Shown here piece after piece: positions 41,124-50,151 of a DNA stretch of 64,000 bases (its first letter is position 1; each line of letters begins with the position of its first letter). Location of the stretch: NCBI RefSeq assembly GCF_007489275.1, contig NZ_VLNR01000038.1, positions 21,699-85,698 on the forward strand. The letters are read 5' to 3'. This DNA comes from Aquimarina algiphila. Its GTDB lineage: Bacteria > Bacteroidota > Bacteroidia > Flavobacteriales > Flavobacteriaceae. The notes under the pieces were generated by a model. It saw nothing but the letters and a program-made list of their open reading frames with translations, ran no database searches and had not been told where the DNA came from. The position numbers and the translations under genes were made by a program.

Positions 41124-43475
41124 TTGCTTCAAAAATTAAAAACCTATATAAAAAGACATCCAAAACGTTTCATTCTTCTGGGAGTAGTATTGGTATGGTA
41201 TTATTTTTTATTACCTAAGCCTTTATTTGGCGATCCAACTGCAACAGTGATCGAAACCAGAAATGGAGAACTACTAGGAGCCAAGATTGCTAATGATGGG
41301 CAATGGCGTTTTCCCGAAACCGATAGTGTTCCCATAAAATTCGAAAAATGTATTATTGCTTTTGAAGACCAACAGTTTTACCTACACCTTGGGTTTAATC
41401 CTGTGGCCATGGTTGAGGCTATTGGCGAGAATATTAGAGCAGGTAGGGTTGTTCGCGGCGGAAGTACACTTACACAACAGGTAATTCGACTTGCTCGAAA
41501 AGGTAAGAGACGTACTTATTTTGAAAAGTTAAAAGAGTTAATATTGGCAACGCGTCTAGAATTAGGAACTTCTAAAGAAAATATTCTAAAACTATATGCT
41601 TCTCACGCTCCTTTCGGAGGAAATGTTGTGGGAATTGATATGGCGTCGTGGAGGTATTTTGGATTACCAGCACATCAATTATCATGGGCAGAAAGTGCAA
41701 CATTGGCTGTTTTGCCTAATGCCCCTTCATTAATCTATCCCGGAAAAAATCAAATTCGTTTACAACAAAAGAGAAATCGATTATTACATACGCTATTGCA
41801 AGAAGGTACTATTGATTCTTTAACCTATGAGCTATCCATAAGCGAAGAATTACCTAAGAAACCATATTTTCTACCGCAAACCGCTAAACATTTATTAGAA
41901 AGACTAGCAAAAAAATATAATGGAGAACGAATCCAGACAACCATTGATCCAATACTGCAAAAACAAGTTAATCAGGTTATACAAAAACATTACGAAGTAT
42001 TAAAACAAAATGAAGTACATAATATGGCTGTTTTGGTACTGGATGTTGATACTAGAGAAGTGTTGAGCTATGTGGGTAATACCTCTACAGATAAAGCCCA
42101 TCAGAAAGACGTAGATATTATTCAGGCAGGGCGAAGTACAGGAAGTACATTAAAACCATTATTATACGCAGCTATGATGGATAAGGGTGAATTGTTACCA
42201 GAGCAACTGGTTTCAGACATACCTACTGTAATTTCTGGGTATAGCCCTAAGAATTTTGATGAAAGCTATAGCGGTGCCGCCCCAGCCAATAGAGCATTGG
42301 CACGGTCATTAAATATTCCTGCAGTTCGATTGTTACAACAATACGGATTGCAGCGATTCAGAGATGAAATGAATGCCTTTAAAATTAAGGATTTAAAGTA
42401 TAGTGCAGATCACTATGGATTATCTCTTATTGTAGGTGGTGCCGAGGGTAACCTATGGGATTTATGTAAAACATATGCAGGTTTTGCTGGAACATTAAAT
42501 CATTATCAGGATACTTCTAGTGAATATTTCACCAAAGAATTTACAGAACCAATCATCTTAGCAGAAAAGAAGGTTGACTTTGGAAAAAAAACACAACAAA
42601 AATCTGTATTTGGTGCCGGAAGTATCTGGTTAACTTTTGAGGCGATGAAAAAAGTAAATAGGCCAGAAGGAGATGAAGCATGGGAATTTTATGACTCCTC
42701 AAAAAAGATTGCCTGGAAAACAGGAACTAGTTTTGGTAATCGAGATGCTTGGGCGATAGGAAGTAGCAAAAAGTATGTTGTTGGTGTTTGGATTGGTAAC
42801 GCCGACGGAGAAGGACGACCAGAATTAACAGGGCTAAATGCAGCTGCACCAGTGTTATTTGATGTGTATAATCTGCTACCCAATTCAAAGTGGTTTTTGA
42901 CTCCGTATGATGATTTGGTTCAAGTAAAGGTTTGTTCTAAAAGTGGGTTTTTGGCAGGGAATAATTGCCCAACTAAAGAAATGTATGTGCCAATTTCGGG
43001 AGATCGAACGAATCCGTGTCCTTATCATCAATTAATTCATTTAGATGCAACTAGACAATACAGAGTAAATTCCTCTTGTGAACCCGTAGCTAATATGACT
43101 CATACACCCTGGTTTGTATTACCTCCCTTACAAGAGTACTTTTATAAGACTAATAATGCGGATTATAAATCATTACCATTGTATAGATCTGATTGTACAA
43201 AAGAGTCTCAGGACCGAATGGATTTTATTTTTCCAAAACCCAATAGTAGTGTGTATCTTCCCAAAGGTTTTGATGGTAAGACAAATGAGGTTGTGTTTAA
43301 AATTGCACATACTAATCCAGAAACTCAAGTATTCTGGTATATCGATGATCATTTTATTGGTGCCACAAAACAATTTCATGAAATGCCTGTATTCGCTAAT
43401 CCAGGAATGCATATTATTACCGTTTTGGATGAAAAAGGAAATGAATTAAAAAGGAGCATAGAAATCAAGGAATAG
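41124..43475 (+). CDS. pbpC: Penicillin-binding protein 1C
   Basis: Bifunctional peptidoglycan synthase anchored by one helix (residues ~14-30). The transglycosylase domain has EDQQFYLHLGFNP and RGGSTLTQQVIRLARK; the transpeptidase has the STGSTLKPLLYA (SxxK) and KTGTSFGNRDAW (KTG) motifs; a C-terminal BiPBP_C domain follows (~690-783, FPKPNSSVYLPKGF). The only in-frame start near the expected site is a TTG at 41124; there is no ATG between the upstream stop and the membrane helix. Bacterial alpha-2-macroglobulin is classically linked with PbpC in envelope defence and repair, and one lies 4.7 kb upstream. Confidence 0.95.
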   Translation: MLQKLKTYIKRHPKRFILLGVVLVWYYFLLPKPLFGDPTATVIETRNGELLGAKIANDGQWRFPETDSVPIKFEKCIIAFEDQQFYLHLGFNPVAMVEAIGENIRAGRVVRGGSTLTQQVIRLARKGKRRTYFEKLKELILATRLELGTSKENILKLYASHAPFGGNVVGIDMASWRYFGLPAHQLSWAESATLAVLPNAPSLIYPGKNQIRLQQKRNRLLHTLLQEGTIDSLTYELSISEELPKKPYFLPQTAKHLLERLAKKYNGERIQTTIDPILQKQVNQVIQKHYEVLKQNEVHNMAVLVLDVDTREVLSYVGNTSTDKAHQKDVDIIQAGRSTGSTLKPLLYAAMMDKGELLPEQLVSDIPTVISGYSPKNFDESYSGAAPANRALARSLNIPAVRLLQQYGLQRFRDEMNAFKIKDLKYSADHYGLSLIVGGAEGNLWDLCKTYAGFAGTLNHYQDTSSEYFTKEFTEPIILAEKKVDFGKKTQQKSVFGAGSIWLTFEAMKKVNRPEGDEAWEFYDSSKKIAWKTGTSFGNRDAWAIGSSKKYVVGVWIGNADGEGRPELTGLNAAAPVLFDVYNLLPNSKWFLTPYDDLVQVKVCSKSGFLAGNNCPTKEMYVPISGDRTNPCPYHQLIHLDATRQYRVNSSCEPVANMTHTPWFVLPPLQEYFYKTNNADYKSLPLYRSDCTKESQDRMDFIFPKPNSSVYLPKGFDGKTNEVVFKIAHTNPETQVFWYIDDHFIGATKQFHEMPVFANPGMHIITVLDEKGNELKRSIEIKE

Positions 43476-43659
43476 TGTTTATCTGTAGTATTATAAATTA
43501 TTGTTTTTTTCTTAATTAAATTAAAATTAGTACTAAAATTTGTGTTAAAAACGGATATGTGTTAAATATTTAACAATTATCTTCTTACCTTAAGTAGTGT
43601 ATTTTATGAATTAACCAGCTAATTTTTAATTTATTACACAAACCTAACTCTTAAAACCA

Positions 43660-45939
43660 ATGAGAAAAACAATTGTATTGCTTGGCATAGCTATATGTTC
43701 AAGCATTAGTGCCTATTCGCAAATAGGTCAAGGAGGAGAACCAGCGTTCTCAAATGAAAATATTGCGAAATCTAGACAAATTCCTAGTGTAACATTACCT
43801 GGGCTGGATATAGCAAAGCTTTTAAAAGAAGATGAACTTGAGTCGAGTAAAGATGTACCAATGCGCTTTGCCTATCCTCATGAAACAAACCTAAATCCAA
43901 ATAATTCTGGGAAATGGTATACTAATTCTAAAGGTGATCGATACTGGTTAATTGAGATTGAATCAAAGGGGGCCTTGTCACTTAACCTTACATTTTCAAG
44001 TTTTCAAATTCCTGAAGGAGCTAAGTTATTTATCTATAATGAGGATAAATCAGATGTTCGGGGAGCCTTTACATCTGCAAATAATAAAAATTCAAAAAGA
44101 TTAGGTTTAGCTCCTGTAAAAGGGGATAAACTTATCGTTGAATATTTTCAGCCGGCACGTATTAAGGGACTTCCTGATTTAAATATTTCTACAGTCGCTC
44201 ATGACTATAAGGGCATTATGGGAATGGCAAAGGCTTTTGGTAGTTCTGGGTCTTGTAACAATAATGTAGTTTGCTCTGAAGGAGATCCATGGAGAGATCA
44301 AATTAGATCTGTTGCATTAGTAATATTAGGAAACGGAACCCGATGGTGCTCAGGATCTTTAATCAATAATACAGCAAATAATGAAACGCCATATTTTTTA
44401 ACAGCGAATCATTGTACCGCTGGTCGTGATGTGACCAACTGGGTTTTTGTATTTAATTATGAATCTCCTGGTTGTAGTAGCTCTGACGGTTCAACGAGTC
44501 AATCTATATCTGGTTCTCAGATGATGGATAGCGGTTCTGGTTCTGATTATGCATTATTAAGACTTTCTTCTACACCACCATCCAGTTATAATGTATATTA
44601 CTCAGGATGGGATGCTACAGGAAGTATTCCTACTCAAACCACAGGTATTCATCACCCTGCCGGAGATGTAAAGAAAATATCATTTGATAGTGACCCATCA
44701 TCTATTTCTGGATATTTAGGAGGGCAATGAACCTCACATTGGCAGGTTACAGATTGGAATGACGGGACTACCGAAGGAGGATCATCTGGTTCTGCTCTTT
44801 TTGATCAAAACAAAAGGATTGTTGGTCAGTTACATGGTGGATATGCTGCTTGTGGTAATGACAGAGGAGATTGGTATGGCCGTTTATCAGTTACATATCC
44901 AAACATCTGTCAATGGTTAGCTCCTGGCTGTACTACAAAGATAGTTAACGGTTTTAATCCTGGTAGTGGGGGAGATACACAAGCACCATCTGCGCCTTCA
45001 GGATTGACAGCATCTAATGTAACAGCCACAACATTATCATTATCATGGAATGCTTCTACAGATAATATAGGTGTAACTGGGTATGATGTATATCAAGGTA
45101 ACTCGATTACGACTTCAGTAACAGGAACGTCAGCAAATATTGCAGGATTAACATCGGGTACAGCATATCAGTTTAAAATAAAAGCGAAAGATGCTGCAGG
45201 AAATATTTCTGGCTTTAGTAATACAGTTAATGTAACAACTACAAGTGGAGGTGTTACGTATTGTTCTGCAAATGGAAATAATGCAACAGAAGAATATATC
45301 AGTAGAGTTCAACTAGGATCTATTGATAAAACTTCTGCTGCCGGAAATGGGGGATACAATGATTTTACATCAGAATCCACAAATTTATCTAAAGGAAGTT
45401 CAAATACGATTACTGTGACCCCAACGTGGCCCGGAACAACATATAATGAAGCCTATCGCGTATGGATAGACTATAATCAGGATGGTGATTTTGCAGATGC
45501 AGGAGAGCAAGTTTGGTCACAGTCATCAACCCAGGATGCTTCAGTCAGCGGAAGTTTTACAGTACCATCATCGGCTACTAATGGAGCTACAAGAATGAGA
45601 GTTATTATGCGATATAATACCGTTCCTTCTTCATGTGGATCATTTAATTATGGAGAAGTAGAAGATTATACTGTGGTTATTGGAGGATCTACTGCTAAAC
45701 AAACGAATAGTGTATCGATTTATCCAAACCCAGTGACCAGAAATATACTTAATGTTTCTTTTGAAACACAATCAAAAGAAATTTCATATTCTGTGATAGA
45801 TGTTGTAGGAAAAACAATCATTACGATAACCGATCAAAATAAATCTGCGATTGATGTCGGAGGTTTAAAACAAGGAGTTTATTTTTTGAAATTTACTGAT
45901 GGAAATAAACAATATACTAAACGTTTTGTGAAGCAATAA
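43660..45939 (+). pseudogene. T9SS trypsin-like protease with one in-frame TGA
   Basis: One continuous frame of 760 codons interrupted only by TGA at codon 357 (44728-44730). Before it: signal peptide ending SAYSQ, a long N-terminal domain, and protease residues His251 (LTANHCTA) and Asp296 (SGSDYALLRL). After it, still in frame: catalytic Ser376 (TEGGSSGSALF), an FN3 domain (PSGLTASNVTATTLSLSWN), a GEVEDYTV-type adhesion domain and a T9SS tail (VSIYPNPVTRNILNV ... KRFVKQ). The TGA stands where relatives often carry Trp, so TGG to TGA is the simple explanation. As written, the 356-residue product lacks the nucleophile and the sorting tail. No other defect is seen, so it is a recent loss, a sequencing error or read-through. 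Confidence 0.85.
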
Positions 45940-45979
45940 AGTTATTTTTTGGCTGGATAATACATAAAATACTATAATA

Positions 45980-46027
45980 GAGAGTGAAGATTCTTAGATT
46001 TAATTAGGAATCTCACTCTTTTTTAAT
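45980..46027 (+). terminator. Terminator after the interrupted protease gene
   Basis: AGAGTGAAGATTC...GAATCTCACTCT followed by TTTTTTAATTTTT: a 12-bp stem with one bulge and a long T run. Confidence 0.85.
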
Positions 46028-46033
46028 TTTTCA

Positions 46034-46573
46034 TTACCTCAAAGGAAAACCTTTTGCCGCCCACCAGGGATGTATTTCAATAATTAAACGCCCTGATTTG
46101 ACCATTGGATCCATATTGGCAAGACTATCTGCCATTTGTTGTGTAGGAGTATTATAAATAGTAATACCTCGAATATCACCATCATCTCCAAAAGGTCCAG
46201 AAATATCAGCAAACCCTTCTTTATACATTTTGCCTAAATGTCCAAGATGTAATTTTTGTAGACTATCTGCTTCTTCTTTACTTTGAGAACGATTAGGCCC
46301 TCTTTTTAGGAAGGCTATAAAATATTGTTGCATAATCACAGTGTCACCACTTTCCTCATCTACATAATCAAAAATTTCAAACCCATCTTTTAGTAACTGT
46401 TCTTTAATAGCCCTTGCAGAATGTTTTATTGATTCTACATCATCTACAATAGTATCTATTTTTTCAACGTGTTGTTCTTTGGGTTGTTGTTGGCAAGATA
46501 TAGATACTATTAGCATAAGAAAACCAAATAGCTTTGGTATAAGTGAAGTTCGTATTGTACTCATAACAAACAT
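46034..46573 (-). CDS. YciI-like lipoprotein
   Basis: Lipobox LMLIVSISC (Cys27 from the first Met; MSTIRTS three codons later is an alternative start). The second half is a YciI-type alpha-beta barrel domain: YFIAFLKRGPNRSQSKEEA, LQKLHLGHLGKMYKEGFADISGPFGDDGDIRG, and the closing DPMVKSGRLIIEIHPWW with the conserved HPW. The YciI family is of unknown reaction in most cases. An exported, lipidated YciI domain is a Bacteroidota trait. A hydrophilic coil of ~60 residues separates anchor and domain. Confidence 0.85.
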   Translation of the reverse strand: MFVMSTIRTSLIPKLFGFLMLIVSISCQQQPKEQHVEKIDTIVDDVESIKHSARAIKEQLLKDGFEIFDYVDEESGDTVIMQQYFIAFLKRGPNRSQSKEEADSLQKLHLGHLGKMYKEGFADISGPFGDDGDIRGITIYNTPTQQMADSLANMDPMVKSGRLIIEIHPWWAAKGFPLR

Positions 46574-46644
46574 CTTTTATAAAATTAAACGCTATCAAAT
46601 ATACTGATTTGATAGCGTGTTTTTATAATGTAATATTATATGTT

Positions 46645-47550
46645 CTAATTAGCTTTATAAACAAGTCCTACAGAAAAAGAAGATGCTCTATCATAATTTC
46701 TACCTTCCATATTAACAGCATATCCTGTCGAAATCCCAAAGTTATTTTTATATACAGGAACATATAGATCCAAATTAAGATTGGTATAGTCGACTTCTGT
46801 TTCGGGTAAAGCTCTGGCACCACCGGCAGCTATAAATTCTTGAGAACCTATGTCAAATCCACTTAAGGAATTTTGAACACCTATTTTGGCATGAGCATAA
46901 AACCATTTATTGTAATATCCAAGTTTAGCACTGTACATTAAAGCATTAGGAACTTCAAAATCTGAATTGTTTTTTAAGCTATAGACTGCTTGTAACTCTA
47001 CAAATAGATTTGACGGAGTTGTAAATTGTACAAATCCGCAACCATCAAAAACGGTAGCACCACTACCTAATGATAAAATCCCAGCTTCTTCATATCCTCC
47101 CACAGGAACAGTAATACCAGTTGCACCTCCCAGCGCAATTTTTGCATTATTGTTGAATTTTTTATCGATAACTTTAGCCTTAAGAAAGACATTCAAATCC
47201 TGGAAACCTTCAACTTGACTTGTTCCCTGAACCGGGTCTAGGGCACCTGTTTCATTTTCAATAGATATGTATGGTACAGTCGCAGATGTAGATAACCAAT
47301 CTAAAATTCCATATTCTCCATAAACGCTATAGATCGTGGATGATATTGTACCCATATTTGCAGGATTATTTTTGGTAGCAGTTTCTCCTCTAAAAAAGTT
47401 GTCATAACTTTTATAGGAGTAAGATGAGGCTATTGTTAAATCCTTCTTTTTTGGAAAAAAACCATTTATAATGGTCTGGGCTGTAATGGATGAAACAGAT
47501 AATAAAAATACTATCAAAATCATCTTGTTGAAGCTTGTAAAGTTGTTCAT
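46645..47550 (-). CDS. Predicted outer-membrane protein, paralogue 1
   Basis: Signal peptide (MILIVFLLSVSSITAQ) and ~275 residues of alternating strands ending in an aromatic/hydrophobic-rich terminus (SVGLVYKAN), as in outer-membrane barrels. It is closely related over its whole length to the gene 311 bases upstream: shared blocks include NGF.P.K..., SYDNFFRG, GILDWLSTSATVPYIS, KIALGGATGITVPVG and NNFGISTGYAVNMEGRNYDR. The family is not known to me; the 'transporter' label often given to such proteins is not supported by the sequence. Confidence 0.75.
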   Translation of the reverse strand: MNNFTSFNKMILIVFLLSVSSITAQTIINGFFPKKKDLTIASSYSYKSYDNFFRGETATKNNPANMGTISSTIYSVYGEYGILDWLSTSATVPYISIENETGALDPVQGTSQVEGFQDLNVFLKAKVIDKKFNNNAKIALGGATGITVPVGGYEEAGILSLGSGATVFDGCGFVQFTTPSNLFVELQAVYSLKNNSDFEVPNALMYSAKLGYYNKWFYAHAKIGVQNSLSGFDIGSQEFIAAGGARALPETEVDYTNLNLDLYVPVYKNNFGISTGYAVNMEGRNYDRASSFSVGLVYKAN

Positions 47551-47861
47551 AATATTTATGTTATTGGTTAGCCTGACTGAAAATCAACCCGTAATTAGCA
47601 CACTGTAAGCGTTAATATTATGTGAAAGTAAAAATTTAAAGTATAAAAAAAATCCACAAAAAACAAATTTAACCGATAAAGTGCGGTTTTACCATTAAGG
47701 TTTAACGGTAGCTGTAGCTTTCTTCTCTAGGTGAGCCTTTTTATCTATACGAGTTTTTTTACTTTTAAAGTATAAACATCAAAGAATGGTAGTGCTATGA
47801 ATATCTAATCACCATCATATGGATTATGACGATGATTAGATGATGTATGTAGATATGATAT
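47551..47861. other. 311-bp spacer between two paralogous genes
   Basis: No gene. It contains TACCATTAA-GGT-TTAACGGTA (one mismatch) near 47690-47710 and an imperfect hairpin at 47802-47842 just past the stop of the upstream paralogue (ATCTAATCA...TGATTAGAT). The latter has no T run. Confidence 0.45.
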
Positions 47862-48767
47862 TTATCTTGCAGTATAGACTAAACCAAAAGAGATTGCAGA
47901 TTCTTTATTATAGTTTCTTCCATCAAGTGTAGTCCCATAACCTGCAGAAACACCAATACTATTTTTATATACGGGGACATAAAAATCAAAAGAGAGGTTT
48001 GTGAAATCCACTTCTGTTTCTGGAAGAACAGCTGCACCTCCTGCAGCACCAAATTCTGGAGTTCCTATATCTAATCCAGACATAGAATCCTGTATATCTA
48101 ATCTAGCGTGTAGATACAGAAACTCATTATGATATCCAATTTTTGCACTATATAACATAGCATTGGGGATATCGAAGTTGTCACTATTTCTAAGACTATA
48201 TCCTAATTGGATTTCGCTAAAAATTTTAATCGGAGTAGAATATTGAAAAATAGCAGATCCATTAACAGTAGTTGCTTCATTACCAAGAGAAAGTACTCCC
48301 GCTCCTTCATAATTGCCAACGGGAAATGTCATTCCCGAAGCACCTCCCAGGCTTATTTTTGAAGAATTGTCGAATTTCTTTTCCAGAATTCTTGCTTTTA
48401 GAAAAATACCTAAATCCTGTACACCATCAACCTGATCAACGTTTTGAATTGGATCAAGTTCTCCATCCTCACTTTCAACACTAATATATGGTAAGGTAAC
48501 CGTAGTCGATAACCAGTCTAATATGGCATATTGCCCATAAAAAGAGAAAATAGATGAAGAAATCTCTCCTAAACCTGCTGGATTTCCTTCTGATAATGTA
48601 GAACCTCGGTAAAATTGATCATAGCTCTTGTATCCATAACTAGGAGCAATTGTAAATGTGTTTTTTTCGGGATAAAATCCATTAACAGGAATTTGGGCAA
48701 GAATGGTTAAAAAAGGGCAGAGAAATAGTACTATCCCCAGAAGGGATTTTTTTGATTTGTGTAACAT
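47862..48767 (-). CDS. Predicted outer-membrane protein, paralogue 2
   Basis: The same length (301) and layout as the next gene downstream: signal peptide (LLGIVLFLCPFLTILAQ), NGFYPEKNTFTIAPSYGYKSYDQFYRGS, AILDWLSTTVTLPYISVE, KISLGGASGMTFPVGNYEGAG, and a C-terminal SFGLVYTAR. A tandem duplication is clear, and the many substitutions show it is not recent. Each copy has its own spacer, so separate control is likely. The function is unknown; an outer-membrane beta-barrel is the best structural guess. Confidence 0.75.
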   Translation of the reverse strand: MLHKSKKSLLGIVLFLCPFLTILAQIPVNGFYPEKNTFTIAPSYGYKSYDQFYRGSTLSEGNPAGLGEISSSIFSFYGQYAILDWLSTTVTLPYISVESEDGELDPIQNVDQVDGVQDLGIFLKARILEKKFDNSSKISLGGASGMTFPVGNYEGAGVLSLGNEATTVNGSAIFQYSTPIKIFSEIQLGYSLRNSDNFDIPNAMLYSAKIGYHNEFLYLHARLDIQDSMSGLDIGTPEFGAAGGAAVLPETEVDFTNLSFDFYVPVYKNSIGVSAGYGTTLDGRNYNKESAISFGLVYTAR

Positions 48768-48905
48768 AATTGTAATTTTTGGTTAATAATAAGTCCGCTT
48801 AGACGTACTAAAAAACTATGCCTTACGAGCAATTTATGTTACACTTTTGTTAAGGTTTTTTAATACTTTGTTAATCAATGTGAAAGACTTAAAACGCTTA
48901 CTTTT

Positions 48906-49373
48906 TTACCATAATGTATATGGTTTTTTACTTAATTGAGAATTATAATATCGAGAATCACCCGTGACCTCATTTCCAATCCAATTAGGTTTAAGAAAAG
49001 ATTCATTTTCATCACTTAGTTCGATTTCTGCAAGAATTAAACCATTGTTTTCTGCAGAAAAGACATCTACTTCTATAGTGTGATGTCCAGAAGGTATTTC
49101 GTATCGAATTTTTTCAATTATTCCTTTTTCACATAAGGGTAAAAGTTGTTCTGCTTCTTTGACAGAAATCTCTTTTTCCCATTCAAACCGAGAAGTGCCA
49201 GATGCATTACCAATTCCTTTGACGGTGATAAAAGCCTGTTCTGCTTTTATTCTAACTCTAACAGTACGTTCTGGATGTGTATTAAGGAATCCTTGGACGA
49301 TTCGAGTACTTTTTTGAGCTTCATTTTTAAAATTCTCGGATGTGACCAGAAACTTACGTTCTATTTCGATCAT
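48906..49373 (-). CDS. CYTH-domain protein (triphosphate tunnel metalloenzyme)
   Basis: The N-terminal MIEIERKFLV is the ExExK signature of CYTH/TTM proteins. Charged beta strands follow (RTVRVRIKAEQAFITVKG, SRFEWEKEISVKEAEQLL, HTIEVDVF, LILAEIELSDE) that line the tunnel. The length of 155 is normal for the single-domain YgiF/ClTTM-like group, many of which hydrolyse tripolyphosphate. The upstream gene ends 3 bases before this start, so they form an operon. Confidence 0.92.
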   Translation of the reverse strand: MIEIERKFLVTSENFKNEAQKSTRIVQGFLNTHPERTVRVRIKAEQAFITVKGIGNASGTSRFEWEKEISVKEAEQLLPLCEKGIIEKIRYEIPSGHHTIEVDVFSAENNGLILAEIELSDENESFLKPNWIGNEVTGDSRYYNSQLSKKPYTLW

Positions 49374-49376
49374 GAG

Positions 49377-50036
49377 TTATTTAGTTTTGGCGATTGTATA
49401 TATTTCATCAGAGACAATTCTTTTTTGATCAAACTTATGATTTGCCAACCAAATCATAGATGAAATGATCGTTTCAGGATCAATAGTACGATATTTTTTC
49501 ATTGCACCTATGAGTAGTGGATTAAAAACCTTCATGATTTGCTTAAAAAAATACTCTCCTGGTCTTTTTTCATTTCTTTTTCCTCCAATAAGCGAAGGTT
49601 GCAAAATGTGGGTTTTTGGAATTTCTAAAGCAAGAACTCTTTCTTCCATTTCACCTTTGGTACGATTATAAAAGACTCGACTTTTTGGATTGGCACCTAA
49701 TGCCGAGATTATCAGTAAAGTACTAATGTTATTTTTCAAACAAAGTTGAGCTGTATCTACTGGAATTCCGAAATCAATTTTATGATATAACTCCTTATTT
49801 GGGGTTTTGGCATTTGTAGTCCCAATGCAACAAAAGACTTCATCTGCAGTAAAATTTTTGGAATGATCGTTTAATTGAAACATATCAATCAAATATTCTT
49901 CTATTTTTGGATGGGATATATTAACACTCTTTCTTGAAAAAAGCTTGATCTTGTCATACCTATTGTCATGAAGAAGTTTTTGTAATAAAACTCCTCCCGT
50001 AAGTCCGGTTGCGCCCAGTATGATAGCTGTTTTCAT
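49377..50036 (-). CDS. NAD(P)H-binding short-chain protein (HTATIP2/TIP30-like)
   Basis: Rossmann fold start AIILGATGLTGGVLLQKLL, then FCCIGTTNAKTPNKELYHKIDFGIPV, LLIISALGANPKSRVFYNRTKGEME and LQPSLIGGKRNEKRPGEYF. The YNRTKGE stretch holds the Tyr-xxx-Lys active-site pair of extended SDRs. This pattern is typical of the small TIP30/YbjT-like group, whose substrates are unknown. It is co-transcribed with the CYTH gene and divergent from dinB. Confidence 0.88.
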   Translation of the reverse strand: MKTAIILGATGLTGGVLLQKLLHDNRYDKIKLFSRKSVNISHPKIEEYLIDMFQLNDHSKNFTADEVFCCIGTTNAKTPNKELYHKIDFGIPVDTAQLCLKNNISTLLIISALGANPKSRVFYNRTKGEMEERVLALEIPKTHILQPSLIGGKRNEKRPGEYFFKQIMKVFNPLLIGAMKKYRTIDPETIISSMIWLANHKFDQKRIVSDEIYTIAKTK

Positions 50037-50119
50037 TAAAAGGGTTAGATTTTAGGTTCTTTAAAAACGAGAAATTAATGCATCATAGACAAATTAAACA
50101 TACGATAAAGATATTATAA

Positions 50120-50147
50120 TTTGAATCACCAATATCTATTATTTTTG
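50120..50147 (+). promoter_or_regulatory. dinB promoter
   Basis: TTTG at 50120-50123 and TATTTTTG (TAnnTTTG) at 50140-50147, 16 bases apart. The transcription start would fall at or next to the GTG start codon at 50152, which points to a leaderless or nearly leaderless mRNA. Confidence 0.5.
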
Positions 50148-50151
50148 TATT

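Noticed and set aside
43660..45939. Selenocysteine or reassigned TGA at codon 357
   Set aside because: Other genes here end normally in TGA, Trp uses TGG, and relatives would be expected to have Trp there; a nonsense change is simpler.
47802..47842. Terminator of the second paralogous outer-membrane gene
   Set aside because: It forms an imperfect stem but no T run follows, so it was left as a note in the spacer entry.
46645..48767. Recent gene duplication or assembly artefact
   Set aside because: The two copies differ at many positions, so this is an old duplication and not a repeated assembly segment.
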